Assembly (NCBI RefSeq): GCF_963678635.1
Contig: NC_087065.1
Location: 8,829,209-8,893,208, forward strand
Reading direction: 5' to 3'
Length of the DNA: 64,000 nt
Source of the DNA: Symsagittifera roscoffensis
Lineage: Eukaryota > Xenacoelomorpha > Acoela > Convolutidae
Below, piece after piece: positions 21,507 through 33,063 of this stretch. Each line of letters begins with the position of its first letter. Within the stretch, counting starts at the first letter, position 1. The position numbers and the translations under genes were made by a program. A model generated the notes under the pieces. That model saw only the letters and a list, made by a program, of their open reading frames with translations, had not been told where the DNA came from and searched no databases.

Positions 21507-23985
21507 GGCATCCTCTTCCAGCGTAGCACAGTGATCAATGATCTCACTTTTAGTTCCTCTCTACCATTATAGATTTGCCCGGCTAGATCCTCATCACATG
21601 TTATCATCGTTTTGGTGTAGATGTTTAAACCATCTATATTCAACATGACCTCATAGGGTCCATAGGCTTCCGTGTATATGTTGTCTATGCGAACTGATTT
21701 ACTACCACCTCTCATGAGTAATGCCCTTAAAGCTCTAGAAGGAGTTTGCGGGCTTATTGCACTCAAGTAATCCGCGTACACATCTATGTCCATAACTGTC
21801 TGATCACTCGCTTCATTCAGGTTTCTTGTTACTTCGTGGCCACCCACTGTGATTATTGAGATGATTCTTACCCCAATATTCGTGATGCCAAAGGGTTTTC
21901 TAGTCAACATTTTCACGGTGTTGCAGTTGCCCTTGCTCACCGAGTTCTCTCCGGTCTCTGGTTCTGGTCTTGTCATACAGAGCGTTTCATTTAACCTCTT
22001 TTTTTCTATTTCCTGTATCAGCCGTTGTTCGGTTTCTTTGGTCGCCTAGTCTTGCTTCACTTTGTTGATCGCCTCTACAGCTGCTCTTTCATAATTTATC
22101 TCTAGAGAGTTTCTCTTTTCGGCCTCCGTGGCATATTTGTTTTGTGTCACGGCCTTTACTGTATTTGTCGATAATTCAGCACTCTCTGCTTCTTTGTTGT
22201 TGTTCAAATCGTTTTCAGCTTGTCTGTTTCTAGTATTTTGCACTGCGGATAGTGCTAGTTTGTGTTTCGGGTGATTCTGATTCTTCACCGCCTACCAAAA
22301 CAAAGGACACTCTACTCTGAAATGCCCCTCCTGATTGCAGAAAGAAAATACTTCGCGCCTATCTTAATGATCAAGCCACTGTAAAACTCATGTTCCTCCG
22401 TTTTATTAATGTCCTCTTCCTCCGGTGCGTATCCCGAGCTCTTCATACCCTTCTTGTATGTCGTGCAATCCGCTAAATGATGATCCGCTGATCCACAATT
22501 TGCGCATGACCTACGTTTGTCCCTGTCGTCTCTAGGCGTGTACCATGACGACCTTTATGGCTGGCTCCCCCCTTGCATCTTCCTGCCTTCTGAGTATGAG
22601 TACTTTTTTCGTTTCATTAACTTGTACTCTTTTGAATTTTGTCTCATCTCTTCTGGGGTCGGTGCATTATCCTTTGATAGTGTATAATACGTTGCCAGCA
22701 TCGTTCTCAAGTCGTCACTTCTCATACCGACAAGGAAATGATGCTGAAGTTTCTTCTGTTCGTCGATTCTTCCGGGTCGCTTCTTCTTCTCAATCTCTCA
22801 AGATCATCCAGGAATCGATCGAGTGACTCGTCTTCCCTTTGTCTTCTTTTTTCAAATCTCATCATCACTTGATGACCCTTATCCCTGACCCGAATCGGTT
22901 CAACAGTATCTCGAATATTTTGTCAGCTTTATCAAGCTCCTCCTCTTTCTTTGCTACCACGCATTTTAGTGCGGTGCCTTCTAAATTGCTTAGTAATGTC
23001 GTGAAGGCCTGTTTTTCGTCGTTCAAGTTATTTTGTTCTAGATGTAGTCTCATTACCTCAACCCATGTATCAATGCAACCATCTGATTCGTCCTTGAATT
23101 CCTTAGACTTTATGAAGTTTTTCTGGGATTTTCCACTGCCTCTGTCACTTGAGTCTGTGTTCCTTGTTGCGAATGCTTCAAACGTCCTGTTCATCATTTC
23201 CCAGGTTTTGGCCCACATCATGGCATCCGGTTGTACATCCCTCCTAACACCATGGTGCATGAACTGCATGGCACAAGAAGTTTCAGCTCCATAGCTTCTC
23301 ATTGACGGTCCCATGCAGTTTATTCATTTTCATTTCCTCCTTCATTTCTTGATATGTTTCTCTCGCTCTTTGTCCGTAGCCTCTACCTTGTCTGACATCT
23401 GCTGTAGCTTCTCTTCCGTCGCCCTTGCCTGGTTAAAGCAGTTGTCTAGGTTCTCATTCTTGTTGTGTCGTACTTGCCTTTATAGCTCTTGGCGGTCCTC
23501 CTCGGTCGTTTTAACTTTGCCATCGAGTCGCTCAGCTCAAGTGAAATTGTTTTTTATTGGTTAGCAGTTGCTCCATGTGTGACCTGCTCTTCGTCTTGTT
23601 TGGTTCCTGTTGTATTTGTTGAAACTTTTCCAAACGTTTTGCAATTCTCGGTCGTCGGCATTACCTCCTCTTTCTCTTTTGGTTTCATCCCGACCATCGC
23701 TGCAATCCTTTCTATGAACGACGTTCTTTTTGTTTGTGAATCGTCTTTTATCGGTTCCAGCGTGTTGCTTGTTGTTTCGTCTACAATGTCAATTGGTGAG
23801 AAATCTATCATTTTCTTTTCTTGTTCTTCTGCTTTTGGCATTGGTGTTGATTCCGTCGTCTTTCTTTCCACCCTGTCAATACTCTGATCTGTTGTCTCAA
23901 GATCCGTTTCTCTAGCCGGTACAGGTGGTTATTCCATTGCTTTCTCCTTGGCCTTATGTTGCTTTACGCTTCTTGTACTGACCAT
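21494..23985 (-). pseudogene. Element 2 gag (broken)
   Basis: The likely start is the ATG ending at 23985 (MVSTRSVKQHKAK), followed within 20 codons by a stop. Then come an N-terminal charged piece (23871-23554), a capsid-like block (23314-22865, with WVEVMRLHLEQ and LNRFGSGIRV), a CCHC knuckle region near 22500 and a Lys/Glu-rich region (22288-22046). The last piece, 21976-21494, carries SLITV where copy 1 continues to the protease. The same block order is seen in copy 1 and element 3. Several frameshifts make it non-functional. Confidence 0.75.
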
Positions 23986-24264
23986 GTTCACTGAAATCTT
24001 GTTTCTAATTACTTTCGGATTTGATAGTGTTGCTTTTCGTTGCGGCGAACCGAGGTTTGATTTTGTTTGAGTCCTGATGCTCTTCTTTCTACTAACGATA
24101 CCCTATTTCGTTGCATGATTCTTATACACAATTTTCTTTATTTACAATTTTAATCTTTACAAGGCCCTATTGTAAAATCCGACTGGAAATCTAAAAAAAA
24201 ATTCTAATGTTTTAAAAATTAAAATCAGTCGAATTAGTGTAAATCAATTTTGAAGCTAAATCAA

Positions 24265-24870
24265 TTTCAGTCCTTAGGACCCTTCGTTCTAGTTTTGGAA
24301 TGCTTTAATACTATTCCAGGATAACTTGGTACTCTCCTAGGACCCTTCGCTCAAGTGTTGGGATACTTCGATGGGGTCGTGGTACATTTTGGTGCGGTCC
24401 TAGTGCTTCTATGTACTCTCATAAGTGTTCTTTTTTGGGACAATTCGTTACCATCCCAGGATTTTTCTGAACCCTCTTAGGACCAATTGCTCAAGTGTTG
24501 GTATACTTCGTTTCTGTCCCAAGACTATTCTGAACCCTCCTATGACCCTTCGCTCAAGTGTTGGTACACTTCATTGCTGTCCCAAGACTTTTCTGAGCTC
24601 TCCCAGGACCCTTCGTTCGAGTGTTGGGACACTTCGTACTGTCCCAGGACTTTTTCGAACCCTCCCAGGAACCTTCGCTCGAGTATTGGGACACTTCGTA
24701 CTGTCCCAGGACTTTTCTGAACCCTCCTAGGACCCTTCGCTCAAGTGTTGAGACACATCTTTACTGTCCCAAGACTTTTCTGAACCCTCCTAGGTCCTTC
24801 GCTCAAGTGTTAGGACACTTGGTACTGTCCCAGGACTTCTCCGAACCCTCCTAGGAGACTTCGCTCGAGT
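24265..24870. repeat. Leader minisatellite of element 2, 59-63 bp unit
   Basis: Same unit as at 13590-14370: GACCCTTCGCTCAAGTGTTG followed by ACACTT, CTGTCCCAGG and a CCCTCC segment. About nine units. The 186-bp three-unit block that is doubled in copy 1 is single here, so copy number differs between the two elements. Confidence 0.9.
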
Positions 24871-26143
24871 GTTTGGACAATCGGATCTCTTGTTCTTTAG
24901 TGTTGGGACAGTCGGATTTGTAATTCCTTAGTGTTGGGACAGTCGGATCTTTTTGTTCCTTAGTGTTGGGACACTTAGATCAGTATCCAGAGACCGCCGG
25001 CTAGACTCCTCGCACCTCTTCCATTCTCGTAGTTCAAGTTTTCTTCGTCTGATTGATTATATCCCCAATACCTTGTGTCGAGTGTTGGAATTTCTGATCC
25101 ACCATCCAAGTACCACCTCTAGAGCTCTAGTATTAAAAAGTCCCCAAAAGCCAATCTTGTTAATCAAAATTTTACCTGCTAACCACCCTGAAATTACCTT
25201 CCCTTTATTAATCCGACGCAAGTCGAAACACGACTTGTTAGCAAGTGCCTTATGATTTCCGATTCGTTAAGAACAAAACAAATTTGATACCAAAAACGAA
25301 AAAAAAATTAACTGAGAAAAAAGTTATATATAAAGAAATATGGTGAGTATTCCCAAAATTCAAAGACGACCAATGTGGTCTTTTCGTAAAAAAATGTCTG
25401 GTATCTGATTGTCACGCGTTTTTTCTCCCACCTACTAAGGGTCTCATAGGGCATTCTCCTCTTGGTTTCCAAAAACTGTCGATTCCGATCACCCCACCCA
25501 ATCCGACCAGGTTACCTACCTTAATTCGATCTTAAATTTGGATATCCTCGCGTTGCAACACTTGTTCTGAGTCTAAAGATGGATCACTCCAGACTCTGGT
25601 CTACTAATGTAACTACATCGACGATATCGAGTGTATAGTTACTATAATGTGTCCTCCTTTTTTACACTTTACAACCATCAACCTCTATCTTAACCAGCCC
25701 CCCTTCTAACCTCCCCCTCTCTAGTCCCCCACTTAAGCTGAAAATTACCCTAAGCGCGATGGGTGCTAAACCTCTCGAGAGAAAACAGTAGAACCTGTTT
25801 CCAAGCTCTGCTCAAGTAAAACGTTTCCTCAAAACGGTGCGTATTCGTTTATTCAATTTTACACCTATTTCCTAAAATGTAAAAATGGATTTTAAGGATA
25901 CCCGTTACACCAAACAGTACCTCTGTAAACCTTCTTTCGTTTGCTCTGTTCTGTTTTGATCACGATGCTGGCTGATCACCCGCCGGTTGGTCACTCTTTA
26001 CCCCTGGGCTCGTCACCTGGTCCAGTCAAGTCTCCCAGTGGTCCAGCCTCCTTGTTGCTTGCTTTCCCACTTCGCTGGGCACCTCTTCCAGCTAAGTCTC
26101 CCAGTGGTCCGCTGATATCACAAGCTATCTAAAAACCTTACAA
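24870..26143 (-). other. Element 2 leader between minisatellite and PBS candidate
   Basis: No gene seen. The part up to 25960 matches copy 1's leader; 25961-26143 is unique and GC-richer. In the unique part CAAGTCTCCCAGTGGTCC and AAGTCTCCCAGTGGTCC repeat about 80 bp apart (26030 and 26095). Confidence 0.6.
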
Positions 26144-26144
26144 C

Positions 26145-26163
26145 GCCCCACACTTGGGCACCA
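26145..26163 (-). promoter_or_regulatory. Candidate primer-binding site (tRNA-Lys-like)
   Basis: Read on the minus strand the site is TGGTGCCCAAGTGTGGGGC. Retroelement primer-binding sites begin TGG and pair with a tRNA 3' end. The known tRNA-Lys(1,2) type reads TGGCGCCCAACGTGGGGC, so this differs by one substitution and a small change in the middle. It lies just outside the leader of element 2 in the right orientation, which would place the 5' LTR end at 26164. Copy 1 has no such site because its leader is cut. Confidence 0.55.
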
Positions 26164-27249
26164 GTATAACGTTGCTGATTTGATTGAGACGATCGTTCTT
26201 ATTGGAAAACAGTTTTGGTATACTATGTGAATTAATATAAAGGTTTGATCCACCTAATTTTTTGGAATTCAAAGCCACTGTCCTTCTTATGTTTTATCGA
26301 TTTTTGTTTCTACTTCTTATCTTTTTGGTTTTTTGCGTTTTCTTTTTTACTCGTTTTTTATCCCGCTAGTCACCCCCTTACTCGTTTAGCTAGGCCTCGT
26401 TTCGGAAAATGCAACGGGAAATTTTCTCAAGTTTTCTTAAAAAGCGAACGCGGTACAACCAAAAGGTGAAAACGTTCCCGTTGAACCACACCACCGGTAC
26501 TCTAGAATGGGCATGTAGCCCGCAGCTCTGTCAAGGGGTCTTTATCGCGTAGTCTTGATGTCGTAAAAACACCCAGGAGCGCCATAAAAACACTATGTAA
26601 CAGTCGTCACTCTGGAAAATAAGAACGTCCCCATACTCAGGTCTCAAAATACCGAAAATACGACGCGAACGCCGTTAAAGACACTGTCGGAACCTTATGT
26701 ATAAGTACTTTTTTTAGACAGTGGACTTTTGATCCATTTCATATGGATCAACCTAAAAACTCTCCCTAACTCATGTGACATTCGACCAAAATGTGTCAAA
26801 TTGCAAGTTCGAATTCGAAAATTTATTGGTGCATCAGACCGAGAAGATTGATTGTTTTGATCAATCAGAGGTCTTAATCGTTCATTTTGACGATCTCGGA
26901 ATGGTCAATTTGGAGTTTCATGTTAATTTTTAAAAATTCGTTTCAAATTAAAGACACGTCACGGTCTTGAGGTTTCGCACCAACTGAAACGGCGAAACAC
27001 AACAACGACAATTTTCTCAGAGAGAAAAACGATATCCGTTGAAATAGACGAGGTGAACAACACATATTGGAATAGCAGTTGAAATTATTGTTTGGCGACA
27101 ATACCGAGTTGAAACGATTGTGCAGCTACAATCGTTACAATGCAATTCACGAGAACCAGGAAGGGTGTTGGAACGACGTGTCCAGCCTTCTGAGAAGAAA
27201 TAAGAGCGTTATTTGCCCGGATTCCAGAATCCAGACGGGTCTCGGAAAA
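26164..27249. other. Possible 5' LTR and flank of element 2, no gene
   Basis: No open frame of interest. On the minus strand a TATATTAATT stretch lies about 75 bp before the PBS candidate and could be promoter sequence. From about 27115 hairpins begin: AAATAA/TTATTT near 27200 and GGATTC/GAATCC near 27220. Without a second copy the LTR limits cannot be set. Confidence 0.35.
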
Positions 27250-28470
27250 TAATTTGAACATTATTATAACCAACTTTTAGCTTCCTGGAAATGTCCTGAA
27301 TTGAATTAATAACATCCAAATTCATTTTCAGATTATGAGAAGCTAGGAGTTGAGGGAAAGGGTTGATCCATCTTCGATGGAGATGATGATTTTTCTCTAC
27401 TGAACAAAAACAATAGTAATATAATAAATAAGTGGTAGCCCTGTTTTTAGGAGTGACCTCGTGGTCTGGGATACTGAGACCCAGCCATGAACTCACTATT
27501 TTGCATATAATCAAGTTAATCAGAGCGTTCTGATCGAAGCCGGAAACAGTAATAATTTTTTTCGATCCGATATTAGAAAGACCAACAAAAAAACTGGCCT
27601 GGGCAGAGACGGTGAAAAGCATGTAGAGCTCTCTTTAGACGCTAGCCAGTGGTTTTAGAACCTATATTTTTTTCCGTCGATATGTACTTCCGTGCGAATG
27701 TTACATAGATTTTTTTATAGCGCTACTTGGTGTGATTCCTTTTAACATCATGACTGGCAGAACCGTTAACAAGCACCCCACGCCGAGCGGATGCTCATAA
27801 CATGACCCTAACCACCGGGGCGAGAGGGTAGGTCGGAACGCGGAAGCCTTCCGGATTCCCGTGAAGATTTTTAACCTAGTTAAGACCGAAAATTCACGTA
27901 CCAGGAAAGGTGGGGGATTGGCCTTCCCGTCATTTCCTGAGTAGTGCGTGACCAAAAACACTTAAAGACACACAAAAAACCAAACAAAAAGTAGCATAAA
28001 ACCTAAAAAAGAACAAAAAACAAATAAATAACTGAAAAAAATTCAAAAACAGTAAAAAAGTAAAAAATCAGTAGAAATCATCCCCCCAGACGAGATGTGA
28101 TCCCACCCTCCCGTTTTTTGTTGTTAGATTCATTGTGGTTACAGGCATTTATATCAGTCTGGATTGTTACGATCAAGTTTGTGGCCCGTTTCTGGTGCTT
28201 GTACTGCAGGGTTTTTAGAGTATGTAAGCACGTTATTGCTAATTTGCGCTCATTCCGGAAGCGTCTCGGGATTAGAGAAGAAGTGAACCGGCAAGCAGTG
28301 CAAGGACCGACAAGAAGGGGCTCAAGGATAACAACAATCGACTGTTTGGTTTCGTTAACAAGTTTTGTATCTCTTTTGGTACAGAAAGTAGGATATTGAT
28401 CTGTGGGGGGCTCGACAGTGAGTGCACTGTAGTGACCCTTCACCGAATTACGAAATTCCGAGTTAAGCAC
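27250..28470. repeat. Direct repeat A with structured core
   Basis: Matches 43005-43960 (repeat B) in the same orientation, except for about 200 bp near 27960-28170 found only here. The first 450 bp also match the more diverged repeat C (44450-44890). Hairpins include TAGCTTC/GAAGCTA (27278 and 27339), TGG-CTGGG/CCCAG-CCA (27462-27487), ATCAGA/TCTGAT near 27520 and ACAGTG/CACTGT near 28415. A and B lie on either side of element 3 and could be its LTRs. However, no TG...CA ends or target duplication could be fixed, and a third copy outside the element fits an independent repeat as well. Confidence 0.7.
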
Positions 28471-29619
28471 CTCATTTCGGCTGTTGAACAACCCCGGAGG
28501 GTTGAAATATTACTAGTATTACTATTTATACAGCCTATATTATTAGTCCTATACCGTTTTTTAGGGTCAATTTAGCGAAATTTTGACCCACCAAAAATCG
28601 CAACTTTGGAGAGATTGATTCTAATTGAAGCAGAAAAAAGAGCAAAAATAGTGAGTTACATTGTAATTCAACTAGTTTATTAGGTAGAACTGGTTGAGTT
28701 TAGTTTAGAAGTGGTTGGAACAAATTGGGTACAAAAAACAGAATTTTCTCTATTTTCGAAAAAACGAATCGTTACAAAATAAGAAAATTGTTTAAAATTT
28801 TTGACTTAGGACAGTAAAAACTGTTGTTCAGACAACACTAGCTAGTGAATCGACAAATTTTAAAACCTGTTTGCCGATAACCTTCCGGTTTATAGTGAAA
28901 TCGAAGTTAACGTGTTTGATTTAGTGGATTCATCAATCAGGAAGGGTCCAAACAGCATTGTTTTTGGCAAATTTTTTCAGCTGGAGCGTTTTAGATTGGG
29001 TGTCTTGCACTGAACTAAAAGATTATAGGCCCTCTGAACTCGGAACAAAAATTTGTAGGTCGATAAGATCTGAATTGAGAAAAAAAGTTAGGCTGAACTT
29101 ATAAAAGAAAAAAATTTTTGACCTTAGAAAAAAGACGTTTTGGTTAATAACTTTGGAACTACTAGACAGATCCAGTTAACCTTGATACCATTAGATCAAA
29201 AATTAAGTGAGCTTACTCATAAAGCCTTCAATTATCCGAAAAAATAAGCGAGAGATATTTTTTAATATTGTTTTTAGCAAACTCACTAATTCGTGAAAGT
29301 AGACCCTTCAGGTCTTAAACGATTTTTTCTGGAAAGCTCTAAGGGTAGTAACGGTTGAAAAAGGCAATTTTACGTTGTTCTATACAAAAAGGGAAGAAAA
29401 CCATAATCGAGTCGAAACTAGGCTAGTTTTAAGACTCTTCACAGTTAAGGTGAATTGTCAAATAAGAGGCTTAGCTTCGATCCGGAAGGGTCTTGCGGCG
29501 GAAAACGCACCCTTAATAGTTAGTTCCTACAGTAAAATATCATCTGAGAACATATCCGGAAGGTTATCGAGTGAAAATTTTAAGAGTCCCAGAAAAGCGA
29601 GAAAATTTTAAAGACCCGG
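28471..29619. other. AT-rich spacer before the 25-bp array
   Basis: No gene or repeat recognised apart from short frames. If A is an LTR this is the first part of element 3's leader. No primer-binding site could be identified at its left end. Confidence 0.4.
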
Positions 29620-29990
29620 GTTCTAATTTTGCCAATCCGGAAGGATCCTATTTTTGCCAATCCGGAAGGGTACTATTTTTGCCAATCCGGAGAGGTCCTA
29701 ATTTTGCCAATCCGGAGGGGGCCCAATTTCACCAATCCGGAGAGGTCCTGTTTTTGCCAATCCGGAATGATCCTTTTTTACCAATCCGGAAGGGTACTAG
29801 TTATGCCAATCCGGAGGGTTCCTAATTTTGCCAATCCGGAGGGGTCCTGTTTTGCCAATCCGGAGGTGTCTCAGTTTTGCCAATCCGGAGGGGCCCTGTT
29901 TTTGGAAATCTGGAGGGCTCCTTTGTTTGCCAATTTGGAAGGGTCCCAATTTTCTCAACCCGGAAGGGTCCTATTTTTGTCAAAACTTAA
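29620..29990. repeat. 25-bp minisatellite, first block
   Basis: About 14 units of CCAATCCGGAAGGGTCCTAT plus TTTTG (25 bp), with common variants GGAGGGGTCCTG and GGAGGGGTCCCAA. It is followed by a 190-bp non-repetitive spacer (29990-30180) that recurs after the second block. Confidence 0.95.
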
Positions 29991-30195
29991 GTAGACGAAA
30001 GAAAAAAAACAGTGAAAGCTATTAGGTTATTAGGAGTCACGCTAGGAACCAGTGACTGCACTGGTAACTTGCTTTTCAAAAAAGACCAGACTAAAACAAA
30101 ATAAGTCTAAACTCGGATATTCGCGACACGAGATCTAAGCTTAACAAGAGTTTGTCACTGATTTGTGTGGATTGAAATCCCGGAAAAGCTATTTT
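29990..30195. repeat. Spacer, first copy
   Basis: About 190 bp beginning near GTGAAAGCTATTAGGTTATT and ending GTGTGGATTGAAAT. The same sequence with scattered differences is at 32240-32432. Inside it, CCAGTGACTGCACTGG forms a perfect hairpin-capable palindrome. Block plus spacer therefore form a larger repeated unit. Confidence 0.85.
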
Positions 30196-32235
30196 TACAA
30201 ACGGAGGGGTCCAAATTTTGCCAATCCGGAGGGTCCTGTTTTTGCCAATCTGGAAGGATCCCATTTTGTCAATCCGGGGGGTCCTGTTTTTGCCAATCTG
30301 AAAGATCCTATTTTTGCCAATTCAGAAGGGTACAGTTTTTGCCAATCCGGCGGGGCCCTGTTTTTGCCAATCCGGAAGGGTCCTATTTTGCCAATCCGAT
30401 AGGGTACTAATTTTGCCGATCCGGAGGGATCCCAATTTTGCCAATTCGGAGGGTCCTGTTTTTGCCAATCTAGAAGGATCCCATTTTGTCAATCCGGAGG
30501 GTCCTGTTTTTGCCAATCTGAAAGATCCTGTTTTTGCCAATCCGGAAGGGTCCTATTTTTGCCAATCCGTTAGGGTACTATTTTTGCCAATCCGGAAGGG
30601 TCCTAATTTTGCCAATCCGGAGGGGTCCCAATTTTGCCAATCCGGAGGGGTCCTGTTTTTGCCAATCCGGAAGGGTTCTATTTTTGCCACTCCGGAAGGG
30701 TACTAGTTTTGCCAATCCGGAGTGGTCTTAATTTTTCCAATCCAGAGGGGTCCTGTTTTTGCCAATCCGGAGGGGTCCCAATTTTGCCAATCTGGAGGGG
30801 TCCCAATTTTGCCAATCCGGAAGGGTCCATTTATTGCCATTCCCGAAGGGTCCTAATTTTGCCAATCCGATAGGGTACTATTTTTGCCAATCCGGAGGTG
30901 TTCCAATTTTGCCAAACAAAAGGGTCCTGTTTTTGCCAATCCGGAAGGGTCCTATTTTTGCCAATCCGAAAGGGTACTAGTTTTGCCAATCCGGAGTGGT
31001 CCTAATTTTGCCAATCCAGAGGGGTCCTGTTTTTGCCAATCTGGAGGGATCCCATTTTGTCAATCCGGAGGGTCCTGTTTTTGCCAATCCGAAAAGTCCT
31101 ATTTTTGCCAATTCAGAAGGGTACAGTTTTTGCCAATCCGGAGGGGCTCTGTTTTTGCCAATCCGGAAGGGTCCTATTTTTGCCAATCCGATAGGGTACT
31201 ATTTTTGCCAGCCCGGAGGGGTCCTAATTTTGCCAATCCGGATGGGTCCCAATTTTGCCAATCCGGAGGGGTCCTGTTTTTGCCAATCCGGAAGGGTCCT
31301 ATTTTTGCCAATCCGATAGGGTACTATTTTTGCCAATCCGGAGGGGTCCTAATTTTGCCAATCCGGAGGGGTCCCAATTTTGCCAATCCCGAGGGGTCCT
31401 GATTTTGCCAATCCGGAAGGGTCCTATTTTTGCCAATCCGGAAGGGTACTAGTTTTGCAAATCCGGAGGGGGTCCTAATTTTGCCACTCCCGAGGGGTCC
31501 TGTTTTTGCCAATCCGGAAGGGTCCTATTTTTGCCAATCCGGAAGGGTACTAGTTTTGCCAATACGGAGTGGTATTAATTTTGCCAGTCCAGAGGGGCCC
31601 TGTTTTTGTCAATCTGGAGGGATCCCATTTTGTCAATCCGGAGGGTCTTGTTTTTGCCAATCCGAAAGGTTCTATTTTTGCCAATTCAGAAGGGTACAGT
31701 TTTTGCCAATCCGGAGGGGTCCTGTTTTTGCCAATCCGGAAGGGTCCTATTTTTGCCAATCCGATAGGGTACTAATTTTGCCAATCCGGAGGGGTCCTAA
31801 TTTTGCCAATCCGGAGGGGTCCTAATTTTGCCAATCCGGAGGGGTCCTGTTTTTGCCAACCCGGAAGGGTCCTATTTTTGCCAATCCGGAAGGGTACTAG
31901 TTTTGCCAATCCGGAGTGGTCCTAATTTTGCCAATCCAGAGGGGTCCTGTTTTTGCCAATCCGGAAGGGTCCTATTTCTGCCAATCCGATAGGGTACTAT
32001 TTTTGCCAATCCGGAGGGGTCCCAATTTTGCCAATCCGGAGGGGTCCCAATTTTGCCAATCTGGAAGGGTCCTATTATTGCCATTCCCGAAGGGTACTAT
32101 TTTTGCCAATCCTGAAGGGTCCTAATTTTGCCAATCCGGAGGGGTCCTGTTTTTGGAAATCCGAATTGCTCCCTATTTTTCAATTCGGAAGGGTCCCAAT
32201 TTTGTCAATCCGGAAGGTTCCTTTTTTTGTCAAAC
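30196..32235. repeat. 25-bp minisatellite, second block
   Basis: About 80 units of the 25-bp repeat. A characteristic run of variant units (GATCCCATTTTGTCAATCCG, then a TCTGAAAGATCC or TCCGAAAAGTCC unit, then AATTCAGAAGGGTACAG) recurs near 30250, 30480, 31050 and 31620, showing higher-order copying of blocks of roughly 570 bp. Since 25 is not a multiple of 3 and the unit has no stops on the plus strand, all three frames stay open and give 25-residue peptide periodicity (for example LPIRRGPNFANPEGS). These frames are not genes. Confidence 0.95.
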
Positions 32236-32432
32236 TTGAGTAGACAGAAGAAAATTAAATAGTGAAAGGTATTAGGTTATTGGTAGTCAGGCTAGGAACC
32301 AGTGACTGCACTGGTAACTTGCCTTTTATAAAAGACCAGACTAAAATAAAACAGGTCAAAACCCGGATATTCGCGACACTAGATCTAGGTTAATTAGAGT
32401 TTGTCACTGATTTGTGTGGATTGAAATTCAAA
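32236..32432. repeat. Spacer, second copy
   Basis: Copy of 29990-30180, with the same CCAGTGACTGCACTGG palindrome near 32300. After it the sequence becomes unique and leads to the gag start. Confidence 0.85.
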
Positions 32433-33063
32433 TCGTTTTTTGGAAAAGTGATTGCCTTGACGATTTTAGTAGGTCTAGTTCGGGCAATCCGAAGGCAGAT
32501 AGGTAACACAGGACTCGGTGGGTGCAATAGACGCCCACCTGAGAAAATTACTGCCTTCAAGTTTTGTCTGACTGTTGCATTGCAAGTACAAAACACATAC
32601 GTTTTTCATTGAAAATATTTTTATTCATTTTTGGTTTTAGATCAATTATATGTGTTCTTGACTGGGTAGTGAGCAAACTCTCTTTTTAATATTGATATCA
32701 TCAGACTGTGCTAGATTCATATCTTACAATTAATAATCGATCATTGGGAATAAACTGTGCCAACATACACTGTGATAACATACAAGGATTCGTGGTCACT
32801 ATTCAAGTGAAACCTTTGGATTTTATTGTGATGTGTTATTATTATCAGTAGACAAACAACAAGGACACTAGCAATCGAATTGAGTGTATAGGCAGTACGA
32901 AGCGATAAATTGAAATTGAGTCTAGACAAGTTAAGGATACCCAAACTAAGTGATAGCTCTAGGAAATTCATACCAGAGAAACAAAGAAAGGCAATGAGCG
33001 ACCCTTTTGTGGAAAGGATCACACGAACCCGGATCGACAAAGGGAAAAAAAGTTTCAGGCGGA
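32433..33063 (+). other. Element 3 leader before gag
   Basis: Unique sequence with no recognised gene. A 79-codon frame crosses the gag start but shows no conservation with copies 1 and 2. Confidence 0.45.

Larger units (their letters stand above)
15457..26163 (-). mobile_element. Ty3/gypsy-type retrotransposon, copy 2 (defective, integrase deleted)
   Basis: Same family and orientation as copy 1. Starting from the PBS-like site at 26163 it reads leader, minisatellite, gag, protease, RT, an array of 428-bp repeats, RNase H, charged spacer and tail ORF fragment. Compared with copy 1 it lacks about 1.5 kb (integrase) and about 0.4 kb in the tail. Its 3' end is cut inside the tail ORF at 15456, where copy 1's leader begins. 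A 5' LTR would lie above 26163, but I could not find a second copy to define it. Confidence 0.88.

Noticed and set aside
27525-27550. CTGATC...GGAAAC in repeat A as a hammerhead ribozyme core
   Set aside because: The core should read CTGATGA and GAAA; the bases differ and copy B lacks the GAAA part.
27800-27812. CCCTAACC in repeats A and B as a telomerase RNA template
   Set aside because: Only eight bases match a TTAGGG-type template, and the motif sits in a CCCT/AGGG hairpin of a repeated sequence; no other telomerase RNA feature is seen.
28400-28430. GGGGGCTCG as a tRNA-Pro primer-binding site of element 3
   Set aside because: The match is about nine bases, and the same sequence is present in repeat B, which as a 3' LTR should not contain a primer-binding site.
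29620-32235. CRISPR array
   Set aside because: Units are contiguous with no unique spacers, and the context is eukaryotic.
29571-32243. Many overlapping ORFs in the 25-bp array, both strands
   Set aside because: Open in all three forward frames only because the unit lacks stops; no gene-like composition.
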